Below are positions 36,603 to 46,546 of a stretch of DNA of 64,000 nucleotides, one piece after another (within the stretch, counting starts at the first letter, position 1; every line of letters begins with the position of its first letter). The notes under the pieces were generated by a model. That model was not told the DNA's origin, did not search any database, and saw nothing but the letters and a program-made list of their open reading frames with translations. The translations under genes and the position numbers were made by a program. This DNA comes from Nostoc sp. LEGE 06077 (lineage in GTDB: Bacteria > Cyanobacteriota > Cyanobacteriia > Cyanobacteriales > Nostocaceae): contig NZ_JADEWI010000038.1 of NCBI RefSeq assembly GCF_015207705.1, positions 1-64,000 of the forward strand. The letters run 5' to 3'.

Positions 36603-37565
36603 ATGACCGCCAATCAGCAACTCCGTCAGTTAGCTAAACAATTGGGACTGGGTGCGATCGCCTACAAATTATACTATGCTCCCAAGGAATTTTTAGAGAA
36701 AATATCCCGTCAGGGAAGTATCAATACAGCGATTGATTATTGGTCTCGTCTTCAGATGGAAGCTGCTGCTGATAAACTTCCTACAATTGCAGTCCAAACA
36801 TCAGCACCATCTTTAGATATTTATTTTTTAAGTGGTCGCAAATTTTGGTATCAAACCTGCTTTTGTGCCTACTCAATGCAAAAACACACAAATCTGATAT
36901 TGCGTCCAATTATTTATGATGATGGTTCTTTAGATCAGCAATACCAAAATAAAATTAAGCGAATTTTTCCTCACGCTAAAATTATTCTGCTGTCGGAAGT
37001 TGAAGAACGCTTAGAACAATATCTACCCCAAAGTAAATTCCCCTATCTCAGAGAACGCCGTCTCAATTATCCCAATCTGAAGAAATTAACAGATATTCAT
37101 ATTGGCTCTCAAGGATGGAAACTGGTACTTGACTCTGATATGTTGTTTTTCCATCCGCCGGATTTATTAATAGAGTGGCTCAAATCGCCTCAGAAACCAT
37201 GTCACATGGTAGATGTAGAGACATCCTATGGTTATTCTCAGTCCTTGATGTCTTCTCTAGCCCAAGCAGAGATTCCAGAGCGATTGAATGTAGGAATTTG
37301 CGGATTAAAAAGTGAAGATATCGATTGGGAAAAGTTAGAGCATTGGTGTAAAACTATGATTGAGGAACAGGGGACTCACTACTACCAGGAACAGGCGTTG
37401 ATAGCGATGTTAATGTCTAGCCAACCTTGTACTATTGCTTCAGCTACAGATTACATTGTAATGCCAAGTGCTGAAGAAGTAATCAAGCCTAAAGGAATTA
37501 TGCATCATTATGTAGCGGATTCCAAGACTTGGTATTTTCGTTCTGCTTGGAAACATATTTTATAA
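36603..37565 (+). CDS. Probable GT-A-fold glycosyltransferase, family not identified
   Basis: This 320-residue protein starts at ATG 36603 (MTANQQLRQLAKQLG); a TTG five codons upstream is less likely. LDIYFLSGRKFWYQTCFCAYSMQ, a plausible DxD site in WKLVLDSDMLFFHPP, and NVGICGLKSEDIDWEKLEHW resemble GT-A enzymes. The C-terminal MHHYVADSKTWYF holds a late His typical of metal binding. Position between two GT2 genes supports a glycan role, but I cannot place it in a CAZy family. Confidence 0.65.
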   Translation: MTANQQLRQLAKQLGLGAIAYKLYYAPKEFLEKISRQGSINTAIDYWSRLQMEAAADKLPTIAVQTSAPSLDIYFLSGRKFWYQTCFCAYSMQKHTNLILRPIIYDDGSLDQQYQNKIKRIFPHAKIILLSEVEERLEQYLPQSKFPYLRERRLNYPNLKKLTDIHIGSQGWKLVLDSDMLFFHPPDLLIEWLKSPQKPCHMVDVETSYGYSQSLMSSLAQAEIPERLNVGICGLKSEDIDWEKLEHWCKTMIEEQGTHYYQEQALIAMLMSSQPCTIASATDYIVMPSAEEVIKPKGIMHHYVADSKTWYFRSAWKHIL

Positions 37566-37593
37566 AATAAATTTATATAATGGATATAGCTAT

Positions 37594-38607
37594 ATGGAAC
37601 CATTAGTTTCTATCATTATTCCTTGCTACAATGCTGCATCTTGGATAGGAGAAACATTAGAATCTGCTTTAAACCAAACTTGGAAAAACACAGAAATTAT
37701 TGTAGTAGATGATGGCTCCACAGATGCCAGTTTAGAAATTACTAAAAAATTTATATTTCGTGGTATTAAAGTTATCTCACAAACCAATAGAGGAGCTAGT
37801 GCTGCTAGAAATAGAGGATTCCAAGAATCACAAGGAGGCTTCATTCAATATTTAGATGCTGATGATTTATTGGCTCCTGATAAGATAGAAAGACAACTAA
37901 AAATTTTCAATAGTACTGATAATTTAGAATATATTGCATCAGGAGAATGGGCTAGATTTTATCAAAAACCTCAAGAAGCTTTATTTCTTGCTCAGTCTAT
38001 CTGGCAGGATATGTCACCTGTAGATTTACTTGTTGAAGCTTGGGAAAATCACTTGATGATGCACCCAGCAGCATGGTTAGTACCAAAGCAAATTGCAGAA
38101 AAAGCTGGTTTATGGAATGAAAGTTTATCTTTAAATGATGATGGAGAATACTTTTGTCGTGTTCTCTTAGCGAGCAAAGGTGTTAAATTTTGTCAGGGGG
38201 CTAAATCTTACTATAGATCCGGTAATACTAATAGTTTAAGTGGTTCAAAATCTCGTCGGGCTTGGGAATCAGCTTTTTTATCTTCAGAAATTGGTACAAC
38301 AAATCTCTTAGCTAGAGAAGATAGTCCCACAACACGCCATGCTTGTGCAACTGTTTTTCAACGCTTCATTTACGAAGTTTACCCTGATGTCCCAGATTTA
38401 CGCAAAAAAGCAGAAACCAAGGTGCAACAGTTCGGTGGTTCTGATATCAAACCTATAGGCGGGCCAATGTTTAAACTTCTGTCTACTTTTTTAGGCTGGA
38501 AATTGGCGAAAAAAGTGCAGAAACAAGTTTATGAATATGGTTATGCTAAAGCTGCTCTAGGTTGGAGAATAGCGAGATTTAGAGAGAGAATCATGTTTAA
38601 TTCATAA
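37594..38607 (+). CDS. GT2-family glycosyltransferase
   Basis: This 337-residue enzyme has a textbook GT2 start (VSIIIPCYNAASWIGETLESAL), IIVVDDGSTDAS near residue 35, and the DxD site GFIQYLDADDLLAPDKIE near 86. It is complete. The C-terminal basic helices (WKLAKKVQKQVYEYG) may associate with membrane. It lies 28 bases after the preceding gene in the same direction. Confidence 0.9.
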   Translation: MEPLVSIIIPCYNAASWIGETLESALNQTWKNTEIIVVDDGSTDASLEITKKFIFRGIKVISQTNRGASAARNRGFQESQGGFIQYLDADDLLAPDKIERQLKIFNSTDNLEYIASGEWARFYQKPQEALFLAQSIWQDMSPVDLLVEAWENHLMMHPAAWLVPKQIAEKAGLWNESLSLNDDGEYFCRVLLASKGVKFCQGAKSYYRSGNTNSLSGSKSRRAWESAFLSSEIGTTNLLAREDSPTTRHACATVFQRFIYEVYPDVPDLRKKAETKVQQFGGSDIKPIGGPMFKLLSTFLGWKLAKKVQKQVYEYGYAKAALGWRIARFRERIMFNS

Positions 38608-38667
38608 GGTAATAATGTGTTGTTTTTGTCAAAATTACCTTAACACCTACATTTTTTTATAAAAAAT

Positions 38668-39843
38668 ATGATTTCTACCAGCAATATTCCGAGCAATTCT
38701 GACTCCCAAAACTTGACAAACTCTCTTTGTCTGACTCCAGCCTTATTTGTCTCTGCATCTGCGTATCTGACAAACAGTCCAGGGGGAGTGCAAATTTGTA
38801 CCCAAGAGTACATCAACACTCTCAAAACAGCAGGTTTTTCTCTTTCTGTGTTAGGTTATGAGCCAGCAAGAGATCTATTTACCCGAATACAACGCAAACT
38901 ATTCCCTCAACCCTATGTTGGAAGATTGCCGCTTAACTTAGCACAAGATGTAATTAGCCAAGCCAAAGCGCAAAATCTCAAGTGGATTTTTCTCAATCAA
39001 GTAGATACAGCTCCTATCGCTAAAGAATTGCGATCGCAACTCGGCCCCGAATGCAAGATAATTTTGCTATCTCATGGTTTAGAAAGTACAGATATTTTTC
39101 ACGCTGTCAGGACAAAAAGTGGCAGCACTAATTTTAGTGAAGTCACATCCAAAGATTTACAATTCTTAGCTCAAAGCTTAGTAGCCGAGGGGATACATCG
39201 TCAGTATATTGACTATATATTTTGCCTGTCTGCTTTTGAAGTGGAAATTGAGCGTTGGTTAGGAGCAAAAAATGTTACTTGGTTTCCACGTACCATTTCT
39301 AACAATCCTCTACCTTGGCATCCCCACCCTGCAAGACTAGGTTTTGTTGGGACTATTGACCATATTCCGAATAAAGAAGGCTTAATTCTCTTCCTTGAAG
39401 CACTAGAAAAAAGAGCCTTTGGCAATATTTCTTTGAGGCTTGTAGGCGGCCCTGAGTCAGTGGCAAAAGATATTACTCAACGCTTTCGTTTTGTGGAATA
39501 TTTGGGACAACTTTCTAATGAGGAACTTGAGAAAGAAGCAAGTACTTGGAGTTGCTTTGTACATCCACTTTTTTGCTATTCACGAGGTTGTAGCACAAAA
39601 TTAGCCATTGCTCTGGGTTGGCAAATCCCTGTAATTACTACTCCAGCAGGCTGTCGTGGCTATAGCTGGAATGATGGAAAACTGCCTTTAGCAGACACTC
39701 CAGATGCTTTAGCTGAATTAGCTATAAAAATACTTAATCCTGAAGCAGCTATTGATAGTCAAAGAGAAATTATTGATATTGTCAAATCTTCTCCAAACCT
39801 CAATGATATTGCCACAAAAATTAAGTTATTGTTATCTATTTAA
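38668..39843 (+). CDS. GT4-like glycosyltransferase
   Basis: This 391-residue GT-B-type protein has an acceptor-domain glycine turn (LTNSPGGVQICTQEYINTL) near residue 32. The donor half begins at RLGFVGTIDHIPNKEGLILFLEAL, with SRGCSTKLAIALGWQIPVITTPAG in place of a classical Ex7E segment. The lack of an evident first Glu means the family assignment is less secure than for its neighbours. It ends the first run of transferase genes before a 340-base gap. Confidence 0.75.
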   Translation: MISTSNIPSNSDSQNLTNSLCLTPALFVSASAYLTNSPGGVQICTQEYINTLKTAGFSLSVLGYEPARDLFTRIQRKLFPQPYVGRLPLNLAQDVISQAKAQNLKWIFLNQVDTAPIAKELRSQLGPECKIILLSHGLESTDIFHAVRTKSGSTNFSEVTSKDLQFLAQSLVAEGIHRQYIDYIFCLSAFEVEIERWLGAKNVTWFPRTISNNPLPWHPHPARLGFVGTIDHIPNKEGLILFLEALEKRAFGNISLRLVGGPESVAKDITQRFRFVEYLGQLSNEELEKEASTWSCFVHPLFCYSRGCSTKLAIALGWQIPVITTPAGCRGYSWNDGKLPLADTPDALAELAIKILNPEAAIDSQREIIDIVKSSPNLNDIATKIKLLLSI

Positions 39844-40185
39844 TTAGACATTCATTGTGAGTAGCGATTTTGTAGTGAGAAATTGATTTGGTCTTAAAAT
39901 CTGATCTCTTACTCTCCCAATCATAATATTGAAAATATATTTTCTGAGATTTTTTCAACAAATTTTACAGTTTTACCAAATTCAATTTATTGGTGATTTC
40001 CCTATGAACTATAGATATATTATTTGCAAAAGCTTTTTTCATATTTTTAATACGATATTATCATCTCGATTTATGCCTTAAAAATATTTTTGTTTTTGTA
40101 ATGCCCTTTTTGTTAATGGTAAAATTTAGCTAAAAAGCAATGAATATATTCGGTAAATAGTAATAAAAGCATCACCAACAATACT
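39844..40185. other. 342-base AT-rich gap in the transferase run
   Basis: No gene, strong hairpin or recognisable repeat was seen. All flanking genes point right, so an internal promoter for the second half of the locus could lie here. Confidence 0.45.
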
Positions 40186-41256
40186 ATGAGAATTTTACTG
40201 ACTGCTGATCCTGAGCTTCCCGTACCACCAAAACTATATGGCGGAATTGAACGTATTGTTGATTTAATGGTCACTGGACTGCGAAGCAGAGGTCACACTG
40301 TCGGGTTAGTTGCTCATCCTGAGTCTACTTCTAAAGCTAGTCAACTTTTTCCTTGGTGGGGAAAACAATCTCAAAACACATTAGATGCTTTAAAGAACAC
40401 AAAAGTCCTGTTGTCTGCTGTACAGCAATTTCAACCAGATATTTTGCATAGTTTTTCTCGCATCTTTTATCTGTTACCCCTGCTGAACTCTAGTTTACCC
40501 AAAATCATGTCTTATCAACGTAACCCCAGCCTACGCACTACAAGCTGGGGGACAAAATTAGCTAGAGGTTCCCTCACCTTTACTGGTTGTAGTGATTATA
40601 TTTGTGGTATTGGGCAGCAAGCTGGCGGAGTTTGGCACACAATTCACAACTGCGTAGAACTAGATAAATATACTTTCCAACCTACTGTAAAATCAGATGC
40701 TCCCTTAGTTTTTCTCAGTCGAGTTGAAAGTATCAAAGGAGCGCATCAAGCGATCGCCTCGGCTCATCAAGCAAAAAAGCCTCTGATTATAGCAGGGAAT
40801 AAAGTCAATTCAGAGGAAGGAAAAAACTATTGGGAACAAGAAATAGCTCCCTATTTGGGCAAAGATGGAATTGAATATATTGGCCCAGTCAACGATGAGC
40901 AGAAAAATAAATTACTTGGCCAAGCCGCAGCTATGATTGTTCCCATTCAATGGGATGAACCCTTTGGCATTGTCTTTGCAGAAGCGTTAGCCTGTGGTAC
41001 GCCAGTTATTTCCTGTCCTCGTGGCGCTTTACCAGAAATTGTCCGTCAGGGTATGGATGGTTATCTAGTGAATAATCTGGATGAAGCTGTTGCTGCGATC
41101 GCCAACATATCTAAAATTAATCGTGAGCGTTGCCGTCAGCGTGTTGAACAGTGCTTTTCTGCTAATGTAATTGTTAGTAAGTACGAGCATCTTTACCATC
41201 GTCTCATCTCTTCCAATCATCTAGATTTAGAGCCAATTAGGTCAATAGTTTCCTAA
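40186..41256 (+). CDS. GT4-family glycosyltransferase
   Basis: This 356-residue enzyme starts with KLYGGIERIVDLMVTGLRSRGH, the glycine-rich acceptor loop. It has the Ex7E donor motif in DEPFGIVFAEALACGTPVI (near residue 263) and LSRVESIKGAHQAIASA at the donor-domain start. These are classic retaining GT4 features. It is complete and likely adds one sugar of the repeat unit. Confidence 0.92.
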   Translation: MRILLTADPELPVPPKLYGGIERIVDLMVTGLRSRGHTVGLVAHPESTSKASQLFPWWGKQSQNTLDALKNTKVLLSAVQQFQPDILHSFSRIFYLLPLLNSSLPKIMSYQRNPSLRTTSWGTKLARGSLTFTGCSDYICGIGQQAGGVWHTIHNCVELDKYTFQPTVKSDAPLVFLSRVESIKGAHQAIASAHQAKKPLIIAGNKVNSEEGKNYWEQEIAPYLGKDGIEYIGPVNDEQKNKLLGQAAAMIVPIQWDEPFGIVFAEALACGTPVISCPRGALPEIVRQGMDGYLVNNLDEAVAAIANISKINRERCRQRVEQCFSANVIVSKYEHLYHRLISSNHLDLEPIRSIVS

Positions 41257-41321
41257 ACTTACAATTTGTAAGTTTTTGCTGCAAAAATCCTTTAAGAATA
41301 TAACGTTGAGAGTCTTTAACT

Positions 41322-42629
41322 TTGGTTAATCGAGTCTTAATTGTCAGCCCACACTTTCCTCCTATCAATGCCCCTGATCACCAAAGGGTAAGAATGTCTT
41401 TGCCTTATTTGGAAGAATTTGGCTGGCAATCTCATATTCTCACAGTGCAACCAGATGCTGTTGAAGGAGTTAAAGATCCACTTTTGGAAAAAACAGTTCC
41501 CGCACATATCCCAGTCACACATACAGGAGCATTATCCATCCAACAAACTCGAAAATTTGGCTTAGGTAGTCTCGGTCTGCGGAGTTTTCCTCAGCTACTT
41601 CAGGTAGGAAGTCGCCTTCTACAGCAGCAGAAGTTTGATTTGGTATATTTTTCTACCACTATATTTACGTCAATGGTGCTGGGAGCAATTTGGTATCGGC
41701 GTTTTGGTATTCCTTACGTCCTAGACTTCCAAGATCCCTGGCTAAGTGATTACTATCAAAAATCCAATACTGCAAGACCGCCTGGCGGTCGTTTTAAGTA
41801 TGAGTTTTCGCAACTGCAAGCTAAATTACTGGAACCTATTGCTTTAAAATCCGCCAGTCATGTGATTAGTGTCTCACCTGCTTATCCGCAAATCCTTCAA
41901 CAGCGATACCCCCACTTGCGCCCAGAACAATTTACAGTTCTACCCTTTGGTGCGCCAGAGTCAGATTTTGCATCGCTTCCTGGACTTGAAGTACAGCAGA
42001 AAATATTTAAACCTGATGATGGCAAACGCCACTGGGTTTATGTAGGTCGAGGGGGTGATGATATGGCATTGGCATTGCGAGCCTTATTTTTGAGTATACA
42101 GTGCGATCGCCGCCAAAATCCTCAAGTATGGCAGTCAATTAGGCTACACTTTATTGGTACTAGCTATGCGCCTAAAGGACTAGCCATCAAAACTGTAGAA
42201 CCAATTGCCCAAGAATTTGGAGTTGCCGACTTAGTAACTGAACACCCTGAACGTATTCCTTACTTTGAAGCTCTAAAAATCCTCACAGATAGTGATGCTA
42301 TCTTACTGATTGGTTCCAATGACTCTACTTATACTGCATCTAAACTTTACCCTTGTATTCTAGCCCGCAAACCCATACTGGCAGTTTTCCATCATCAGAG
42401 TTCTGTGGTAGATATTCTCCAAAAATGTCAAGCTGGTGAGTATGTAACTTTTAACTCCGACAGCCAACCGGAAGATTTATTAGTCGAGGTAAATACTGCG
42501 ATTCAAAAATTGCTTGACTTACCGAACAGATATATACCAAAAACTAACTGGTCAGCCTTTAAACCTTATACAGCAAAGGAGATGACCAAGAAGCAATGCC
42601 AGATTTTTGATCAGTGTCTTGCCAGTTAA
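41322..42629 (+). CDS. GT4-like glycosyltransferase, TTG start
   Basis: This 435-residue protein starts LVNRVLIVSPHFPPINAPDH. The start codon is TTG at 41322; an in-frame stop lies five codons upstream and no ATG or GTG fits without losing the first strand. The donor half has WVYVGRGGDDMALALRALF and AILLIGSNDSTYTASKLYPCILARKPILAVF, in which the first Glu of Ex7E is replaced. It may be a divergent GT4 enzyme. It is 12 bases before the polymerase-like gene. Confidence 0.75.
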   Translation: MVNRVLIVSPHFPPINAPDHQRVRMSLPYLEEFGWQSHILTVQPDAVEGVKDPLLEKTVPAHIPVTHTGALSIQQTRKFGLGSLGLRSFPQLLQVGSRLLQQQKFDLVYFSTTIFTSMVLGAIWYRRFGIPYVLDFQDPWLSDYYQKSNTARPPGGRFKYEFSQLQAKLLEPIALKSASHVISVSPAYPQILQQRYPHLRPEQFTVLPFGAPESDFASLPGLEVQQKIFKPDDGKRHWVYVGRGGDDMALALRALFLSIQCDRRQNPQVWQSIRLHFIGTSYAPKGLAIKTVEPIAQEFGVADLVTEHPERIPYFEALKILTDSDAILLIGSNDSTYTASKLYPCILARKPILAVFHHQSSVVDILQKCQAGEYVTFNSDSQPEDLLVEVNTAIQKLLDLPNRYIPKTNWSAFKPYTAKEMTKKQCQIFDQCLAS

Positions 42630-42641
42630 AGCAAATCACTT

Positions 42642-44132
42642 ATGAATGAGTCATACCCTAGCAATTATCACTCTTTAGCTTTACTACCAGTCGTTGAAAG
42701 ATATCAACGGCGACATTTGCTCAAAGTATTTTGGTTCATTGCTCTAGGATTACTGGTATTTGAATTACAGAGTGAAACTGATTCTATACTGTCAAAGTTT
42801 GCAGCCATAATCATCACTTTAGCCGCACTATGGCCTAGTTATCTTTGGTGTTCTGGTCGAGCCTTTGGAATGCCACTTTTTCCATTATTTGCTCTTACTT
42901 ATACATGGACTTATGGTTTGCCTCTAGTAGCTAATCATCCTTTAGTGATAACTTATTCTCCCGAAAGTCATTTATTTGCTGGTATAACAACTGCCGGATT
43001 TTTAATTATAGGTACTTCAGTTTGGCTGAAATCGGTAAAATCTCCCCCTCCTTTGCCTAAACATTATCGCGCTTTAAATGGGAAAAAAGGAAATTTATTT
43101 TTTTTATTAATCATGACACTAGCCGTTTTATTCAATTTGTCTAAAAACGGAGGGTGGCTGATATTAGATGGAGGTGTCTTTGCTGCTGTTCGTGGTGCTG
43201 TTTTAGGACTAACTGTCCTTGCAAGTTTTGTCCTTACATATCAGTTAGGTAATTATGCTTTACCAAAAATTCAATCACAATTATTTTTAATTTTGCTGAT
43301 TACTTACATGGTAACAGATGCAATTAGTCTAGTAGTGGTAGGTGCAGCATCTACATTTATGGTAGCTACAGCAGCCTTTATTATTGGTAGAAAGAAAGTC
43401 CCGATTATAGCTATTTTAGTAGTTACTATTTCTTTATCTGTTTTGCACCAAGGCAAAGATGAAATGCGTCACAAATATTGGTTTCAAACAGATACACCCA
43501 CACTTGTTCAACCTTGGCAATATTTTAATTGGTATAGTGAGTGGATAGGTTACAGCCTAGAAAAAATGAGAGCAAAAGATGATATTCATAGATCATCAAA
43601 ATCAGAAGAAAAATCATCTTTTGTAGAACGTTCTAGTGTAGTTCAGATGCTGCTTTTAACCCAGACTAAAAGCCCAGAATCTATTCCTTATTTGTATGGG
43701 GAAAGTTATGCGATCATACCACAACTATTAATTCCCCGGTTTCTGAATGCCAATAAAATTCGCAGTCATGAAGGCACTTCTATTTTGAGCATTCATTATG
43801 GATTACAAAGGCGTGAAGATACATTAGGCACAACTATTGGTTGGGGGTTACTTGCAGAATCTTATGCCAATTTCGGCCTTTTAGGCTGTGCAGGGCTGGG
43901 GATAGTTTTGGGAAATTGGTATGGAAAAATTACTCGTTGGTCTATGAATGCACCAATTCTTTCAGCACAGTCACTATTTTCTGTTCTCTTGCTGGCATTT
44001 TCGTTTCAAACAGAGTTTAGTGCTGGAGTCTATGTTTCGGCTTTATTCCAATCGGGTATGGTATTGGTGGGGATTGTGGTAGTCTTGATGCAGAATCAAA
44101 AGATACCGAGATTTCCCGCGCATCACTCATAA
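42642..44132 (+). CDS. Multispanning membrane protein, candidate polysaccharide polymerase (Wzy-like)
   Basis: This 496-residue protein has about ten hydrophobic segments and a large polar loop (about residues 270-390) before the final helices, the usual Wzy/O-antigen ligase layout. The loop holds IPYLYGESYAIIPQLLIPRFL and TTIGWGLLAESYANFGLLG, resembling conserved stretches of exopolysaccharide polymerases. Wzy enzymes join repeat units outside the inner membrane. It sits among transferases, which supports the call. No Wzx flippase gene was found in the window. Confidence 0.7.
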   Translation: MNESYPSNYHSLALLPVVERYQRRHLLKVFWFIALGLLVFELQSETDSILSKFAAIIITLAALWPSYLWCSGRAFGMPLFPLFALTYTWTYGLPLVANHPLVITYSPESHLFAGITTAGFLIIGTSVWLKSVKSPPPLPKHYRALNGKKGNLFFLLIMTLAVLFNLSKNGGWLILDGGVFAAVRGAVLGLTVLASFVLTYQLGNYALPKIQSQLFLILLITYMVTDAISLVVVGAASTFMVATAAFIIGRKKVPIIAILVVTISLSVLHQGKDEMRHKYWFQTDTPTLVQPWQYFNWYSEWIGYSLEKMRAKDDIHRSSKSEEKSSFVERSSVVQMLLLTQTKSPESIPYLYGESYAIIPQLLIPRFLNANKIRSHEGTSILSIHYGLQRREDTLGTTIGWGLLAESYANFGLLGCAGLGIVLGNWYGKITRWSMNAPILSAQSLFSVLLLAFSFQTEFSAGVYVSALFQSGMVLVGIVVVLMQNQKIPRFPAHHS

Positions 44133-44152
44133 CAGACAAGTGCAGCTAGAGC

Positions 44153-45325
44153 ATGAAAAAACTGGCGATTGTTGTTTCTCATCCTATTCAATATTATTCT
44201 CCTTGGTTTAAATATCTCAGCAACACAACAGGTTTAGCTGTAAAAGTTTTTTATCTGTGGGATTTTGGTGTTACCAAGCAAGTCGATTTTGGTTTTAAGC
44301 AGGAAATTCAATGGGATATCCCTTTACTAAGCGGATATGATTACGAATTTGTACCAAATATCAGTTCTCAACCTGGTACGCATAATTTTTGGGGATTACA
44401 AAATCCTTCTTTAATGTCACAAATTCAAAACTTCCATCCCGAAGCTGTACTGCTAATGATTTATAACTATGCTAGTATCTATCGTTTATTGTGGGGTTGG
44501 AATCAAAGTCAAATTCCATTGTTATTTCGAGGTGATTCCCATCGATTACTAGCATCTAAAGGAGTAAAGGCTTTAGTTAAGCGAGAATTTATTACACAAA
44601 TTTATCGTCGATTTGCGGCTTGTCTGTATGTCGGTAAAGCCAACTATGATTACTTCCGTTATCATCGAGTAGTTGAGAAGCAGTTGTTTTTTTCTCCCCA
44701 TACAGTAGATAATGAGAGGTTTTTGGCTCAAGCTGATACAGTTAATCACCAAGCGCAAGCCTGGAAACAAGAATTAGGTATTTCCTCAGATCATGCAGTA
44801 ATTCTCTTTGCAGGTAAACTGGAAGATAAAAAACGTCCTTTGGATTTGCTCAAAGCTTTCTTATCAGTAAATATTCCTCAGACATCTTTGTTATTTGTCG
44901 GTGCTGGCCCTTTAGAGACAGAGCTAAAAAATACCGCAGCAGAACACCCAAATATTTACTTTGCACCTTTTCAAAACCAAACATTAATGCCTCGTACTTA
45001 TGCTGCTGCTGATTTATTTGTTTTACCAAGTTGTGGTGCAGGAGAAACTTGGGGACTGGCTATTAATGAAGCAATGTGTTTAGGTCGTTCTGTAATTGTC
45101 AGTGATCATGTTGGTTGTTCCCAAGACTTGGTTCATAATGAGCATAATGGTTTAATTTTTCGGGCTGGTGATATATCTGCATTAGCCCATAGCCTGCAAG
45201 CAGCGTTATCAGATCGGGAACGTTTACAAAAGTGGGGAGAAAATAGCCGAAAAATTGTAGGAAATTACACTTACGCTCAGGCAACTCAGGGATTAATGCA
45301 AGCACTCGAATATGCCAAACTCTGA
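44153..45325 (+). CDS. GT4-family glycosyltransferase
   Basis: This 390-residue enzyme begins KLAIVVSHPIQYYSPWFKYL, a start I know from exopolysaccharide GT4 proteins. LFAGKLEDKKRPLDLLKAF opens the donor domain, and the Ex7E motif lies in GAGETWGLAINEAMCLGRSVIVSD (near residue 300). It is complete. The 3' end overlaps the following transferase by 14 bases, so the two are probably translated together. Confidence 0.9.
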   Translation: MKKLAIVVSHPIQYYSPWFKYLSNTTGLAVKVFYLWDFGVTKQVDFGFKQEIQWDIPLLSGYDYEFVPNISSQPGTHNFWGLQNPSLMSQIQNFHPEAVLLMIYNYASIYRLLWGWNQSQIPLLFRGDSHRLLASKGVKALVKREFITQIYRRFAACLYVGKANYDYFRYHRVVEKQLFFSPHTVDNERFLAQADTVNHQAQAWKQELGISSDHAVILFAGKLEDKKRPLDLLKAFLSVNIPQTSLLFVGAGPLETELKNTAAEHPNIYFAPFQNQTLMPRTYAAADLFVLPSCGAGETWGLAINEAMCLGRSVIVSDHVGCSQDLVHNEHNGLIFRAGDISALAHSLQAALSDRERLQKWGENSRKIVGNYTYAQATQGLMQALEYAKL

Positions 45326-46490
45326 TACATCAATGAATATACATCTTTGGTTGCCTCAGTTGTTTAGTTTTAACGGTGGTATCCAGATATACTCTGCTTT
45401 TTTATTTCAAGCTTTACAAAACCTTTTTCCTGACAGTCGGTATGAAGCTTTTATCAAACATGATGTTGAGACTTCATCTAGGATTACCTACTTACCTCAA
45501 ACTCGATTTCATTTTGCTGGTGGTTTACCAGCAAAATTCCGTACACCCTTATTTGCAGCGCAGCTGGTTGGCAATGGTCTGATAAAAAAACCCGATTTAG
45601 TTTTGGCAACTCACTTAAATTTTGCTGTGGCTTCCTTGATACTTAAACGGTTAGTGGGTATTCCTTACTGGGTAGTTGCTCATGGGATAGAAGCGTGGAA
45701 TATTAAAAATAAGTATTTGCAGACAGCTTTAATGGAGGCTGATTTAATTTTAGCTGTCAGCAGTTATACACGTGATCGCCTGCTCAAAGAACACAACCTC
45801 GATCCCCAAAAAGTTACTATTCTACCCAACACCTTTGATGCTCATCGTTTTCGACCTGCGCCTAAACCTGAATATTTATTAGCAAAACATAATATCCAAC
45901 CAACACAGCCAGTCATATTAACTGTAGCCAGATTATCGGCTGGTGAACAATACAAAGGGTACGACCAAGTTTTACAAGCAATTCCTCAAATTCGGCAGTC
46001 AATTCCTAATGTTCGTTATGTGATTGTCGGTCAAGGTACTGATAGACCTAGAATTGAGCAACTCATAGCCCAGCTAAAATTACAAGATTGTGTCTCCCTA
46101 GCTGGATTTGTGCCTGATGAACAACTGTGTGATTACTATAATCTCTGCGATGTTTTCGCTATGCCAAGTAAAGGAGAAGGCTTTGGAATTGTGTATTTAG
46201 AAGCACTAGGTTGTGGTAAAGCCGTTTTAGGAGGTAATCAAGATGGTGCTATAGATGCTCTGTGTCATGGTAAATTAGGGGCGCTGGTTAATCCAGATAA
46301 TGTGCAAGCGATCGCACAAACACTTACAGAAATCCTTATGAAAAAATGTCCCAATCCTTTGATTTATCAACCAGACTCTCTAAGAAGTTTAGTCATTGAT
46401 ACATTTGGATTTGAAAAGTTTCAATTGACACTTAATCAATTTTTTCAAAAATCCCCTCTCCTCTCAAATATTGCTAAGTTCTCATCCTAA
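45312..46490 (+). CDS. GT4-family glycosyltransferase
   Basis: This 392-residue enzyme has the acceptor loop SFNGGIQIYSAFLFQALQ and the Ex7E motif KGEGFGIVYLEALGCGKAVLGG (near residue 288). VARLSAGEQYKGYDQVLQAI opens the donor domain. The start may be ATG 45312, which overlaps the upstream gene, or ATG 45333 (MNIHLWLPQLF), which fits the first strand better. It is complete and followed by the asnB-like gene. Confidence 0.91.
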   Translation: MPNSDTSMNIHLWLPQLFSFNGGIQIYSAFLFQALQNLFPDSRYEAFIKHDVETSSRITYLPQTRFHFAGGLPAKFRTPLFAAQLVGNGLIKKPDLVLATHLNFAVASLILKRLVGIPYWVVAHGIEAWNIKNKYLQTALMEADLILAVSSYTRDRLLKEHNLDPQKVTILPNTFDAHRFRPAPKPEYLLAKHNIQPTQPVILTVARLSAGEQYKGYDQVLQAIPQIRQSIPNVRYVIVGQGTDRPRIEQLIAQLKLQDCVSLAGFVPDEQLCDYYNLCDVFAMPSKGEGFGIVYLEALGCGKAVLGGNQDGAIDALCHGKLGALVNPDNVQAIAQTLTEILMKKCPNPLIYQPDSLRSLVIDTFGFEKFQLTLNQFFQKSPLLSNIAKFSS

Positions 46491-46546
46491 TTTATTAAAA
46501 AATAAATTATATTTTCCGTCTAAATTTTAATAACAAATATTACTAT

